From NCBI RefSeq assembly GCF_041296385.1, contig NC_091015.1, positions 91,806,004 to 91,870,003 on the forward strand: a stretch of DNA of 64,000 nucleotides. The letters are read 5' to 3'. The translations under genes and the position numbers were made by a program. Source of the DNA: Aphelocoma coerulescens. Lineage: Eukaryota > Chordata > Aves > Passeriformes > Corvidae. Positions within the stretch are counted from its first letter, which is position 1, and each line of letters starts with the position of its first letter. The notes under the pieces were generated by a model, which did no database searches, was not told the DNA's origin, and saw only the letters and a list, made by a program, of their open reading frames with translations. This document shows, one piece after another, positions 1 through 14,022 of the stretch.

Positions 1-3000
1 TCTTGTGAAAATGAAATAGGAAACTTCCTCCTTAAATGCCTTTTTAAAACACCCTTAGTGTTACATAATAGTGATTTTAAGTTTGATACTTTGTTGGCCT
101 TGAGCCATAAATTTCACTAGTCCTTACCTGAAATAGTATTCCCTCATGGTTTTATTTTGACTTCTTTTAATTAAAAAAGAAAAAAAAAAAGAAATATAAT
201 CTCTATTTTTCTTTCTCTGTTTCTCTAAAAATGCTTCAGCATGGGTTGGGAGGGCTCACCTTCCTGGTGGGAGAAAGCTGTAAGATGTAAAGTCACTAGA
301 TAGCTTCATGTAAAAAGTCTTTCACAGATCCCTTTCAGTTAGAATTATCTCAGCTGTTGCTTGTAATTATAAAATACATGTTTCTCAAATACAAATCTAG
401 TGATTTTTTTTCTTACACAAGATCACATAAAGTGCAGGAGCATGCCAGTAATTAACTTGGAGAGGGATAAAATTAGTGAATAGTGTTTTCAAAAACATAT
501 TTTCTAATTTAATTTAAAAAGTAATTGTATCATAAAAGGTATTTCAAAAGCCTGGGGAACCAGTGCCATGTTTGTTGCTTTCTTGGTACATATGATCCAC
601 TTCTAAAGTGGTGGAACTTAAAATGTCATGCTTGAAATGTCTTCCAGTCTGTTGAGAAGCAGTTTCTCACCTCATGACAGGCCACTCTGTTGTCTAAAAC
701 TCATTTGGATTCCCAGTAATGGCAACAGACAATATTCTTGGTGTATTAATCATTGAGTTGCCAAGTCAGAATACAATTAGAAGTAATTTAACATACACTT
801 AAATCCCAATAAAGCCAGTTGAAACCAGCTATGTGTTTAAATGCTTTCCTGCAATGAGAACTAAAGGAATAGAGGCAGACCGTCTGGATGCTTGCAAAGT
901 TTCTCTGATCTGAACAAAACATCCCAAAAGCAACTTAAATTCTTCCCTTCTCTGCAGTTCAGCTATGAGGCTCAGCAGTACAAACCCAAGTCCAGAAGTA
1001 ACGAGCATTTATTTACCTTTATTTCCCTGGCAGTGTAGAACTTAGTGTAGAACGTGGAGAGTGGCTTCCTGGCTAGCAGCTTGTGGTTTTGTTCTAATAA
1101 TTATATGCTGCACCTCTTGCCATCTTATAGCAAGGATAACTGATAACTTTACTGGTGTAAGAAGTGGTCAAAGTGTTGCTGGTCTAAGAAAGTCATTTCA
1201 AGAAAGATAATGCATCTGTACAGTCTGTTGTCTTTCTCAGGTTTTGTGGGGCTGTTCAGATGCACTTGCTGAGTAAACTGACCACAGCAAGGGGGAGTAA
1301 ATCTATGTAGGGGGGTTCTTATTTCAGATGTTGAGAAACTGCAATATTTCAGCTGTGACAACTGACAAATTGAACTCATTTTTGTACATTGGTAACATAC
1401 ACGTACATGTGTGAAATAGTACACAAGGTAATGTGTAATCTGGAAAGTTTGTACATCAGGATAGGATTCAGCATTTCCTGAGTTATTTAGGGCTTGCTAC
1501 CTTACAAGAGAATGGAAAAAATAATACTCTGTCACCCAATATTTGGTGAAGTATTTCCTTGATTTAAGAGTTTCAACATCCCAAGCTGCAACCTAACACT
1601 GAATGATAGGCTTTTTAAACAGAACCTCTAATATCTTGATTGTACATTAGAAATAGTGAATACCAACCATCTTTTCCAAAGGAGAATGAAGTAGATGCTT
1701 GAGTGAAAAATACTTTGCAAGTGCTGAAACTGAACTAAGATTCCTACTTTTCCCTCCCAGCTTCGAAGATAATGCTCAAAGAACAGTAATTACTTGTGAT
1801 TATGCCTTTTTGGTTTCCCCCTCAGTTGCAGGCTTTATCTTGGCCCTCAGTTGGAATTCACCAGTCCAGCAGCCTCCCACTTCAGTAAACATAGTGATGC
1901 CAGTTCTTGAGTTGCTGATAGGGGTTAATTTGAGCGAATGTATTTTATGCATTTTAAGAATACCTGATCTGTTTGAAATGTGGCACAAGTGAAACTTCTT
2001 TGCTTTCTGATCACTTGCTAATTGAGTGTCCTTGCAGTTCTCTACCTGAGTGCTTCAAATGTAATGAATGAATATTAATGAAAACCTCTAATGAATTTAG
2101 ATTATGGAATATGTTTGATCATTAGATTTTATCTTTGAAAAAATTCAGTTAGAAGAATGAGAAAGAATTCTGTGCTGAAACTTGATTCCAAATTTATGCA
2201 TATTAGGTTTGCTTCTTATTATGCTAGAAGGTCATTAGGTTTCACAGAACATGTATTCTGCAGTAAAACTGTGTTTTTGTAAAGGTTTTACTCAAAAGTG
2301 TCAATGAAGTTCTTTTCCACTTAAAATTAATTTTATTGCTCTTGTTACTGTTCAGCTGCAATTGATTTTTAAAGAAAAAAAAACCAATGAATTTCTAACC
2401 ATATTAAAAAAGGTGGTTGATAATTTATATGGTAAATGAACTGGCTCCTCACAAAAGGGAATGAAAATGCTGACTTTGTGCCAATTCCTACCATCTTTAT
2501 TCACAGTGTCTTATACTTTATTCCACATGAAAGCCCTAGCTGAGAGAGTTGGACTACTTGCCTAGAAAAGCAATTACCTTGATAAATGAAGATGACAGAG
2601 TCTTTTCTTAAATAAACATGAATAATCCTTCCACCCATTCAGAAAGCTGAACATACAGGTGCCATCTTATCCTGGCATAACAGTTCATTAAAAAACCCCA
2701 ACCTTTTCATTCCCCATTTCAAAGGGCTGGATTAAGCTACAGTTATTTCCATATTTCTTGCTCTTTATTCCTGGTTTTGATTCATAGGTAAGTAATAGTT
2801 ATTACAGCAATTCAGGATGAACTTTCTAATTTTTGCATAAATGGATCAGTAAAATAGTCTTTTCAAATAAGATAAGCCTTTGCAAATACTGTTGCAATTA
2901 AAGTTTCATGAAATCAGCAGGACTTTTTTTGGATAATCTCACTGCAGACATTTTGTTCCAACAAAAAATAATACTCATATTTGATACAGCGAAAGAAACT

Positions 3001-6000
3001 AAGTAAACCCAAAATAGGTTACCTTCTAGGTGAAGTGGTACTTTATGTGTATCCTGTTTCTGGTTTTTGAAAATCTGTCAGACTTCCATATTCTATTAAT
3101 CAGGTTATTTCCACTGTCTTTCATTGATTCATCTCTTGATTTAATTATTAATGAAGGTTTTCCTATTACAGAAAAGAGCATCCAAAGCACTTATTCTTCC
3201 GACCCTATGGTATTTTTTACTTCTGGTTTTCTCCTAGAGGAAAGAGAAAGATCAAATGGCAAGATTTAGCCCCTCATATGTTTGTATATGACAAAAGAGA
3301 GAAGCGAAATTTTCCAGAGTTTCCAAATTACTTTTTCTTTTCTCCATATTGAAATATATTGTCTTTAGATAACTGGATTGCCTTGCCAGAATCTACTTGG
3401 CCAATTCATATTGGAGCAATTAAATTAAAAACAAACAAACCAACCTAAAAATTAGGTTTGTTTCTTAACTAGAACTGACTGACTCATAAAGATTCCAAAA
3501 ATGCAGAATGGGTGTCCAGTTTCTGTCACTGTTGGCCAGCCTTTGTGCAGTCTGGCATGATAGAGCATGTTCTTTGTGACTCTTGTCATCTGCCAGGGCC
3601 TAGGTGGCCTCTGTGTGCTGAAGCCTCCCCTGTAGCAGCTACAAGTCTCCATCTAAGCATATGGTGTTCACTCCAGTGAGAAGGGATGCTGACAGAGATG
3701 CCATTGAAGAGCTGTCCATGCAGAAATGAGCCTTGTAGTCTTATGCCTCTGGCCAGGAAAAACCCCAACCCAGTGCCTACCCTGTTATTTGCACCCAGCT
3801 GTGGATTGTTCCAAGTCCCATTAGGCAGTTCTTTAAATGTCTCCTCCAGAAAAGTATTCCCCTTCAGAGGCTGTAGTCAGCTGTTGTATCCTGGTCCCTA
3901 TTAAGAACTTGGCTCAACAGCCAAGGTGCTGTGGGGAGCAGAATTTAGGCCAGGAATTATCTTCAAATTAAAACCACTAATCAGACTAATGTTTTTTTTC
4001 TGTTTTGCGCAAGATTTCAAGTCTTGTTTTGGCTGAATAGACCAAAAGCAGACATTACAGGAGCTGGTGCTGAATTCTCCATCATCCGTCCCACTCTGAA
4101 ATCCAATTTTGAGTTTGACAATAGGAGGTCACAGGCTTGGTGCTGACCTGACTGTGTCTCAGGACATGTCTGGCCCTGCCTTGGTGAGAGCTGGGATAGC
4201 AGGGGCAGCAGTTGTCTGGTGGCCACATGCCTGTGGCTTCCCTGCCTTGGCCTCTCCTTGGGAAGACCCAGGGCAGGGGGCTGTAGTCACTGCAGGACAA
4301 ACAGACAGTGGGGTGGGGGAGGGCAGAGTGCAGCTGCCTGACTTTGCCTGGGAAGCATGCAGAAGGAGGCAGGCTGTCGTAAGAACATTTATGAAAGACA
4401 CAAGCAGATTCCAAGACCTAGGAAGAAGAGATCCCCACTGTGAGCCCTGTATGGCTCTCAGGAAGTACCTCAGGATGCCCATAACTTGAGGGTTTTTTCC
4501 CCCCATTCATCCTTAAGAAGACTGAAACCTTAGGATGCAGAGGAACGTTGAATGGGGGAGCACAGCCCCAGCGAAAACCAGTAGGTTTTCTTTAGAATTT
4601 AGACCACTAAATAGACTAACAACATTTTGAGTGTAACTCCCACATTGCAACATGACCAGCTGTAGCAGCTAGGGACATGGATGGTGCCATCCAGTTCAGA
4701 TAAAGAAGGGTTGTCACTAATGCAACCTGGGTTTGCCTGTCAGGACCCCTCTCAACTGGACAGTGATAAACTTGCAGCCTGTTCAATATCCCCTACTCCT
4801 CCCAGTTGTATTGAATCAAATAGTGCAACCTTGCTGTAAGATGTGGCATTTTTGCCTTGGCACTTTGGGCTGTCCTTTTTTGGATACGTTAAGAGATTCA
4901 AAACTCTCTGCGATATTCTGAAGGACAGCATCCAAGCTGTATTTAGATGGTAACAAAAAATGCCACTACACATTTTAAACAATGTGGCAATCTGTTATCT
5001 GTAACAAAATGGTTTTTAAATGTACCACAAAATCCAAAAATTCTAGGTTTTTCTCAGATAGCTAATGTGATCTGTCATGTATCTCTTCTCCTAGCTTTAG
5101 CCTATACAACAGCCCCAAATTCTTGCTGTTTAAAGTTTGTCTGAGCATTTATTTAGATGAGCATTTGGAACTAGTTAGTGAAGTCGTTTCTCTCATGGCT
5201 ATCATGATACTACCATGACTAAAACACTGTCTCCCCTTCCTTTCTTTTACTTCTATGTCCTGTTGTCTTGAGGCTAAATTTCAGTGATGAGTAGCCACAG
5301 TTGCTCTAAATTAAAGCAGTTCCAGCAGAAATGTGATCTGTGTGCCAGCATTCCTATAGTAGTTTGTTTTCTGTCCTCAAAATATGATTTCAAGTACCCT
5401 GTACATAGGTTGGGTAGGGGGACATGACATGACATCTATTCAGGAGGAAACTGTGCTTCATCGAGTTAGCATCTTTGTTGATTATGAGCTCCATTTAGTA
5501 ATTATTTTCCAATAGCTACTTTATCGTTGCTTGGAATTCTTCCTGAGTTAATCTGCTGAAAAAAGTTGTTCTAACTGCTTTAACATTTCAGTGATTTGTG
5601 TAATAAATCCACTTTAGCAGTTCATTCAAATTTATAATTACTACCACTTCAACCAATGTTATCTATTTTGTGCATTTACAATGAGGAAATGCAATAGGTA
5701 TTGATAATAGTGTTAACCCTTACAGCATGTTTGAACTGTAATCAACTATAAATAAGAAGTTGTTTGTTAGAATATTTTAACTAGGGTCATCCCCTGGAAT
5801 GAAAGATTTTCCCTTGAATTAAAATGTACCTGTTAAACAGGACATACTTTTTATAGTTTAGTATGACAGAAATAATCCATAATATTTCCAAAGCTAATTT
5901 TCTTGTCAAAAATGTAATTGACTTCAATGGATTTCATTCCTTTCTGAAGTAGGATTGGAACTTGGATAAGAGCAGTCTTTGCTATTTATTGCTGATGCAT

Positions 6001-6713
6001 TTGTCCAAGCCCGATATAAGCTGGTATGGTTTCCACCTTAGCAAAATAGTCAGATGAGAGAACCATGAGCTCCAGCATTTAGTATTTTTTTGTGTTTGTT
6101 TGTTGTGAAGTTGATCTTCTCTCTACCCTCATGCAAGACTCCTGTCTAAAAATCAGTCTTAGAGTTTAGCTTTCTGACCAGATTTTATTTGTCCTGTGGT
6201 ATCCCACTCTTGGGAAATGAGATACACATTACCCTTTATAGTGGTGTAAATAGGGAGTTTCTTGTATGTAAGAGCCTCAAAAAACAAAAGTAGGTTAGTA
6301 TATGCTTCAACAGCAAGTATTTCAGCTAAGGAATAAGAAATAATAAGAAAAATGGAAACCTTAATGTTGGTAGCATGACCACATAATACAGGGATATGGC
6401 AATCAGCAGAGGTTTTGAACATAATGTTTTCTATAAAGTTAGGTGATTTATTTCAATATGAAATAGATTGTTCTGTTAATAATTATAAACAACTTTACTC
6501 TCAGCTTCTGTCCACATAGCACTGAATGTCTGAAATTCTGCCTGCTGAAAGACAAGCAAATAAACAACTGCTCCTTACCAGGAGAAAAATAAGAGGAAGT
6601 GCTTTACCCTTTCATCTTTGCATTTCCTAGCACCCACGTCTTCAAGTTATATTTTGTCCATAAAAAAGCACGTAAACTAAGCTTCACTCTTGTCCTAGCT
6701 TATTCAGTCTGTC
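1..6713. other. Intronic DNA, no gene seen
   Basis: AT-rich sequence without a recognisable exon, RNA gene or dated transposon. Open frames here are short and lack family resemblance. A somewhat GC-richer patch at about 3480-4480 is open in several frames on both strands, which is expected from base composition and is not evidence of coding. The one signal of note is an acceptor-like tract joined directly to a consensus donor at 2787/2788, listed separately. By inference this is part of the long CTNND2 intron whose downstream exon lies at 62588. Confidence 0.6.
2746..2793 (+). promoter_or_regulatory. Candidate recursive splice site (AG|GTAAGT)
   Basis: A pyrimidine-rich stretch (TTTCCATATTTCTTGC, then TCTTTATTCC) leads to CATAG at 2783-2787. 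It is followed at once by the full consensus donor GTAAGT at 2788-2793. An acceptor fused to a donor with no exon between them is the signature of a recursive splice site, a device known from very long introns of vertebrate neuronal genes. The strand matches CTNND2. The distance to the upstream exon is unknown because that exon is outside the window. A chance arrangement or an unused pseudo-site cannot be excluded. Confidence 0.35.
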
Positions 6714-6870
6714 CCTTCCTTCCTTCCTTCCTTCCTTCCTTCCTTCCTTCCTTCCTTCCTTCCTTCCTTCCTTCCTTCCTTCCTTCCTTCCTTCCTTCCT
6801 TCCTTCCTTCCTTCCTTCCTTCCTTCCTTCCTTCCTTCCTTCCTTCCTTCCTTTCTTCCTTCCTTCCTTC
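6714..6870. repeat. (CCTT)n microsatellite, about 39 units
   Basis: An almost perfect tetranucleotide array of CCTT (GGAA on the minus strand) runs for 157 bp, with one visible interruption (CTTTC near 6851-6855). It is a pure polypyrimidine/polypurine tract, so triplex (H-DNA) formation and length polymorphism are expected. The repetitive Pro-Ser-Phe-Leu and Lys-Glu-Gly-Arg open frames here come from the repeat and are not genes. Confidence 0.98.
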
Positions 6871-8069
6871 AAGAAGTTCAGCAGATACCATTATGTAACT
6901 GTGTCCTGGTGAGTTTAACTCTGGCAAAAGATTTGGATCAAGTTTTATGAGAGAGAAGAATAATCATGCTGTTTTAAATATGCTGGATCATATATTTTCC
7001 CCTCATTTTTAACAGTGAAATACTAGGAGTTTTCAACAGGATTTTCAACCCTATCTTTACTGTACAATGCAATTTAGGCTTTGTTTCTCACTAATTTTTT
7101 ATATGTACAGTGGATCATTACTGCAAACACTTCACTGATCAAAACTTTGATCATCTCCAACACTTGTTGTTGTTAAATTCCTGTAGGAATGAAGGTCTAT
7201 TAACTTAAAATAATTTATTATGAGAAAAAAAATACTATTTTTTACTATTTTGCTCCAAAGAAATGGAAGGAAACTAAATAGCCGTAGTATGTTTGTAAGA
7301 AATCTTTGTAGAAAGAGAGTAAGATACAAGAGTGAGATGCAGAGTAATATCTAAAAAGTCTAAAAGGCAAGCTGGTTTGCTGTACACCTTTCTTTTTAAA
7401 GGGTCTTGTTTGCAGAAGGGAGCAGCTATACTTAGAGGCATTTCATATTATGTATATTTGGTGGGTAGGCAGGTGTGCTTTATAAGGAGAATGCCTGTAA
7501 TGAGAATGTGTTGGGCTTTACATGCTGATAGAGTGAGGAGAGAGACCCTAAAAAGACAAAGTACTTTGGTCTAAAAGGTGTTTAAAAAGTTTTTGGATTG
7601 AATTATTTTAAACACTGACTTTCACACCTTTTCACTCTTGTACAGACAAAATATTTAATTTATAAGATCCGAGACAAAAGTTGTCTAAATATTTTCAAAA
7701 GGGTTTATTAACAGATAGCGTAAAAGTTTTGGCGCAGTCAGATCTTCAACATGGTGCCTCGTAGGCATGGCTGCTGGATTTATTGCTTAACACAGGAAGG
7801 ACTTAGCTTTGTATTCTTGGTTTCAAATTCAAAATCAAACTAGTGAATTAGGTAGTGAATTATTGCTTAATAGTCAAAATGTAAAGGAAAAATACAATTT
7901 TTTAAAAAAAGTTGAAATTTGTTAAGGGTGAGGTTTCTTAAGCTTCAAGAAAAAATGTTACTGCTTGCTATATATGCATGCATCAACCTCTCTCGATGCT
8001 GCATTGACTCTGGATGTCTATACTTTAAACCTTTATTTTTGTGTACTGGTGCTTGCTGAAGGATTGCAT
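6871..8069. other. Intronic DNA, nothing recognised
   Basis: AT-rich sequence between the CCTT array and the first CR1 copy. No exon-like frame, RNA gene, repeat family or strong inverted repeat was seen. Confidence 0.6.
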
Positions 8070-8440
8070 GATGAAGGATGGAGCTCAGAGGCAATCTCAT
8101 CCATGTATGTAAATACCTAAAGGGAGCATGAAAAGAGGAGAGAGCCAGGCTCTTTTTGTTGATGCCCAGTGACAGGACTAGAGACCATGGGCACAAACTG
8201 AAACACTGAAAGTTCCCTCTTAACATCAGGAAACACTTTTTCACTGTGAGGGTGACTAAGCACTGGCACAGGGTGCCCAGAGAGGCTGCGGAGTCTCTCT
8301 CTTTGGGGGTATTCAAAAGCCATGTGGACACAGTCCTGAACAACCTGACTTATTTAGGTGTCCCAGCTTGGGCAGGCGGGTTAGAGAAGATGGGCTCCAG
8401 AGGAGGTCCCTGCTAACCTCAAACCTTCTGCCATCCAGTG
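8070..8440 (+). mobile_element. CR1 LINE, 5'-truncated 3' end
   Basis: This matches the last part of CR1 ORF2 and its 3' tail. The run from the GATCTCATC-like region through 'aaatacctaaagggag', 'ttccctcttaacatcagg', 'gtgcccagagaggctg' and 'gggctccagaggaggtccc' follows the usual CR1 order. The copy is severely 5'-truncated and has no RT catalytic motifs. The terminal ATTCTRTG repeats have decayed; the sequence reads CCTTCTGCCATCCAGTG. It belongs to the same CR1 group as the copy at 47480. It is non-functional. Confidence 0.85.
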
Positions 8441-11400
8441 AAAATGCCTGCTGGACATGGTTAGAGCCAGTGTATCCAGGCAGCTTAAATTCTTGCACTG
8501 GAATAATATTTACTGCTTTTTTTACGACCAGCACAATTTAGGCAGCTGACATAGTAGGCACATGAGCAGAATCCTAGAGCATACTGTGAACTAACAAACA
8601 GTCATGATCTTCCATGAAATCCCAACAGGACACAAAAGCTGACTGATGAAATTGTTTGAAGCCAGCCCTTTCATTGGCCCACCTGTTCTGGTAGTATCCT
8701 GCCACTGGAGGTAGAGAGTAATTTTCTTGTTACAAAGGGAATTACTACGAGACCTCAGAAGGTGTGCTGCAAGATAGCATGCTGTCTCAAGACAGCTATT
8801 TTAGTCACTTGACAGAGTGGTGTAATCAAAAGATTATGCAGTAACAGCAAGACTGTTGATGCATGTGCAATGCCACCACTTACTTTATGCTCTTGATAGA
8901 TGACTGAGCCGGGCAGCCTCTGGGGTCAGTGTGCACAGTACAGCAGAATGCCCAGATCTAGTAATGGGGATTGAGGACAGAACTTCTGAGCTTTCCTACC
9001 TGCTGCTACACGCTTCTTGGCAGGTGTGGCTTTTGCTTCTCCTCTCCCAGCTGTAGAATGCAGCATTTTCTTCCCACTCTATTGTAAGGATTAATTAGTT
9101 GGCATTTAGAGAGAGTTTCAAAGAGGAGTTAATAGGACAGTGTTAAATCTAAGACACAAGAGAGTACAATCTATTTGGTTTTTTATCTGAGCAATCGCAC
9201 TGCTGTCAGAGAGCCAAATTCCTTTTCTAATCTAGGAAGTGAAATCCTGGGAGGTGAAAAACCTCTGCAGCTTGCATTTGAAAATTTGATCTAAAATCTT
9301 TCTGACCATAATTTCTGAACTGTGGCATGATGAATTAAATCAAAGTAAAGAAGCTGAATATGTAACTTTATTTTCTGTTCTGAGCACTCAGCGGCTCTCA
9401 GTAATATGCAAAGTTTTTTGGTTTTTTTTTTTCTTTTTTTTAAATGAGGTCACTTAAACAGCTGCTTCAAGTATCGAATTAAGAAGCTAACTTTGGTTAT
9501 CTTGGCTTCTCAGAATATTAAAAAATTTAAGAAGGGCTTTCATTATATAGGGAAATCATAATGTGCCTTCTCTGAAGACTTCATCCATAAATAAATTCTT
9601 GTAAGCAGGGCTTAATATCAAATGAATAGAGTCTGCAGCTACAGCAGGTGTTTGAAAGTCAAAGAGTGGCACTGATAGGCATAATTTAAAGTTCATTAGC
9701 ATCAGTGGAAGAAAAAAGTATATTTTTTGTTAAGTTCTGTATTTTAGTTAGAGCTTTACATGGGCATATGTGCATTGGTAGTTTTAAAATTATATATTTA
9801 ACAGCAGTGTAAAAATGCTTTTTAGTCATTACAATATTGTTTTGAAAATTCAGGTTTAAAAACAAAGTACAGATGAAAAGAGGACTTCATTAAAACAATT
9901 AAATAGCCCTTAATGCAGGGCTTGGCTATGGTATCTCTGCAGATAACAAATAACAAGAATCCCAGGGGTGGACTCTTAACACCACAAGAGACATTTTGTC
10001 TTCAAAGCCCATCAGCAGAAACCCTTGGATGCAGAATCTGCCTGTTCAATGCCCAGTCTCCTGTGACTACAGAAGTAACACATGCTGGGGGTGCGTATCC
10101 TGTTGGGATTGCACAGAAAGTTCAGCCTTATGTGCCACTTTCCCAGCCCTTGGGGAGGAAGTGGGGAGAGAAGAAGCCTGTCACTCTGACTGCCAGCTCC
10201 CCCCTTCCATTAATCTCCAGACTGTTTTGTTGCAGCTGTGCTGAAATGTATTCCATACACCAGCTGTCAGCCTAATGTGACTTGAAATGGGCTGCTGTAA
10301 TAAACCATTATCAGAGCACTTGGGGAGAATGTGAGCCTTGACCTTATCTAGATAATTATCTAATAGAGTGCAAAGAGTGATCCCTTTAATTGGTGTTGTC
10401 ATCCTTTGCAGCCATGGTAGAATGTGCTGGCTTGGACAGTTACCAGTTCCTAGGGTGTCCTCTTTTTTATATCTTTATTTTATACTTTTAATATCAACAT
10501 CCCCCTTGCAGTTCTGTAGACTTTGCTATAGATGAGAAAAACACAGAAATGATAAATGAATTTTATTGGGAACATTTTAAAAATTCTGTCATTTAAATGG
10601 TTGCTAAATTGACTCCAGCCAGTTCTTGGCAATTACTAATGTTTTAGGTGGTATTATGTAAGAAATCCCTGAATATAACAAGCTTAGGTTATGGTCAGCA
10701 GACTGTCAAAATCGAGGTCTGCTTGGTCAAGACAGGTTTTTCACCCCTTCTTGACACACTGTGGGAAAGGCAAGAGGCTCAGCTTTTCCAGAACACAAAT
10801 TTACACATTTTGCTTACCACACAAAACCAATTCTTTTTGGCAGAGGGTGGTTGAGGGAGGATTCAGCAGTATGTCTGTAACAGTTTGTTTCCTCTGGTGG
10901 TGACTGGGGGCAAGGCACAGGACCCAAACAAGTTCTATTTGTGCTACTTTATTTAAGAGCTTTCAAAAGCTTTGTTTTTCGATGTGCAAAGAAGGCATTT
11001 TGGGAGAATCTGTATGTGTAGGTGGGAGAGTAGTTTTTAAGTAGTTCTTGTTTTGGGTCTCTCATCTGCTTTCTGTTCCAAGTTCATCTAGTGGGCAAAA
11101 TGGTGTCACTCCACACTTAAGTAGCAAAATACACTATCAGTTCCCATTAAAGGAGCTCACATTTTTTAGAAGGTGACAAAATTCTGCCAGTGTGCACGTT
11201 TTAGTCATAAATATAATTAATAGTGACTTAGGTAGAATGTAACTTAAATTTAATCCCAAATTTATCATCTTTAAAAGAAGTCTCTCATAATCTGTAGTGC
11301 TGTCATGTTTCTGGTCCATACTGCATTCTGAAAGGTCAGATTCTGGAAAGCAAGATTCATGGTTTTAATAGATGCTACTTTTTAAAAATACATTGGACAA

Positions 11401-14022
11401 ATTTTTACTGAATAATTGTGGTATTGGAATACTATTTCATTTTTTACCTTACCAAGAAGTCCTGCTCTAGTCCATAGTCTTGGACTTTTGGCCTTGTATC
11501 TCCCTCAGAACCAGGTGGCCAGAAGAAAATAGATAAGTGTTCTCATTAAAGATGTTTATGTTTTATTTTTTCATGCTTTAGGCATTTTTTCCTTAATATG
11601 CTATGAAAATACTCTGATCATTCCTTTATTGTTAGCAAATTTATGTTGTTACTTTTGCTTGATTTCTGTGTTTTCCTAATGAATACTATATTAATACAGT
11701 ATAATGTTATCAGTTTTTCACTTACACCCAATGAGAGATTTCAGATGTGAATAGCATCTCATATTTCAGACTCTGAGAAGACTGGAAACTGAATGCACTG
11801 AGAATTTTATAAAATGTTTGTAGATAACAAAGGCCCTTGATTTATCTTTTCTTTTTCATGCATATAAATAAAAATGCAGTGTGAAGATTGTTGTTAGTTA
11901 ACAAAACAAAGATTTAAAATACAGCAAACAAACCCTTTGTGGCAATGCTGTGAAAATAAAGTAACTGTGTGAGTGAGTAGTGATGTAGGTCAATTCAGCT
12001 GCTCCTCATATTCGTTGTGACAGTTATTGGAATAGCTGGAGGCGGAGTGGTTACTGATACACTATCGTGTATTTAGAGTTTTAGATGCTATGGCATCAAC
12101 AGCAAGACCAATGGGAGCACTTAAAAGGATATTAGTGATACAGAGGTTGAATTTCATCCTGAGAGGAGGTAATGATTCTCATGCATTTTGGTGTTGAGAC
12201 ACAATTTACAAGGCAATAGGTACCAGATGCTTACTTTTTTTTTTCTCTTGTTACTGCTTTTGACACTGAATTTCTTTGTTCCCCAGTTCTCCACATTTCC
12301 CTACTTAATGGTGTATAAAGGGAGAAAAACATTTAAAAGGGTTAGATATCAGATATTACTGTAACAGAAATAACTTCACATAAATCATAATCATTGACTA
12401 AGCAAGCAAGGCTGAACATAGTCATTCTAGGTACTGGGGAAACAGAAAATTGTAGAGTTTCCATCTTATCCTGAACAGTTTAATGGTCACACAGAGCATA
12501 TGTAGCATTGAGGGGTACACCAAACAAGAATAATAGAAGAAATATTGTGGAAGTTCTGTGATGTTTTGTTTGAGTGGTAAAGGTATTGGAATGGAGGCAA
12601 ACACCAGGAGGGAGAGAGATGATGGTAGACAGGAAAAAACACAGGGTGATAAAACTGGGCTAGAGTGAAGGAACAGGGATTCAAGGTAGGTCTGATTTTG
12701 CTATTACTGCATGTACCATTTTTTAATACAGCACTTACACAAGAACAAATTCATTTAAGAAGTGGACTATTTTTTTTAGCACAGGCCACAATTTCAGGAG
12801 TATTAAGTAATATATGCCATTGCCAGCAGAACTGTCATATTCTCAGCTGTACTTCTTGTGTGGAGATAAATATTTTAACTTAGAAACAGATATACAGACC
12901 CCTAAAACAAGTGCAGATCTTCTCACTTCACATCAAGCCTGATGCCTAGGCAGATAAATGTCTCATCACTGCAGATCTGTATCTCCTTGATAAGTAATCC
13001 AGTAGGATCAAAAGGTTGCTTTGGAATATTGTAAAATAAAGGGCACGTAGCAAGACCTTTCAGCTGATGTTCACAACTAAAGGTGAGAAAAGGGTAGGTT
13101 TCATGATGACTGATGAAGTTTGGAGTTGCACTATGCCTGCAACTTAATAGCAGTTATCAGTAGTCAAGAGACATTGTGAACAGTCTGTTCTATTAATACT
13201 ACTTTATAATGCTGTGTTCTTGACTTTAACCCTTTCTTTACAACTGTTTGTCTGAGAATTGCCTTCATTTTTACGCAAGTGGGGAAAACCATTTCATCTG
13301 TACTGTCATGTTACAAATATGGATTACCACTTTACTGAGATCTGTAGTTCTTGATCATGGCTCTTGCCCTAGCATGGACAGCCATGCTAGTACAAACTTG
13401 AAACTTCATGCAAGACCAATTCCATGCTGCACACAGAGCGCGGTACCCCAAAAGTAAAATCAAGTGAGTTATCTTTGCTTTCAGTTATTAGTTATGCTGC
13501 CTTAATCGTACAGCTCCTTGGATCTTCTTGAGCCTTCTTTTGCAGGATAAAAGCAAGATTTAATTTGACATTGACTTGACTTTCAGATAATTCAGTTTTT
13601 AGCAGTGAGTAGGTAAGACTTTTAAATGTACTTGAATAAAATTGGTACTGTGTGCTGATTCTCATTAAGGGATTAAACTATAAGCATTTTATGAAGTTAT
13701 TCTTTATAAAGTTATTTTTATCAAGTTATTTTTAATTGACAGAAGAAAAAAAAATTAGAGCAACTCAAAATAGAGGGAAGTGCCGTTATTCAGAAGCTTC
13801 CAACCAGGAAATTATTTGTCTACTTTGAATAAAAAAACCCAAGTACTCTATATTATACAGAGATCATGCTGGGCAAACTTTATTCAATTTCTTTTTTTTT
13901 CCTGGGCCCTCCAATAAGAAATTCACCTAGAACATACTTCAATTTCTTGGGTCATTATTCCCTATATGAGGACTTTGAGTGTGAAGAATAAAGGAGTTAT
14001 ACTTTCTTCCTCTTCTTTTTCT

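Noticed and set aside
4082..4506. Overlapping 110-126 codon frames near 4.1-4.5 kb
   Set aside because: Open on both strands in a GC-richer patch, with no recognisable family and no convincing splice borders.
6599..6927. Open frames of repeated Pro-Ser-Phe-Leu and Lys-Glu-Gly-Arg
   Set aside because: They are translations of the (CCTT)n microsatellite, open in all phases because the repeat lacks stop codons.
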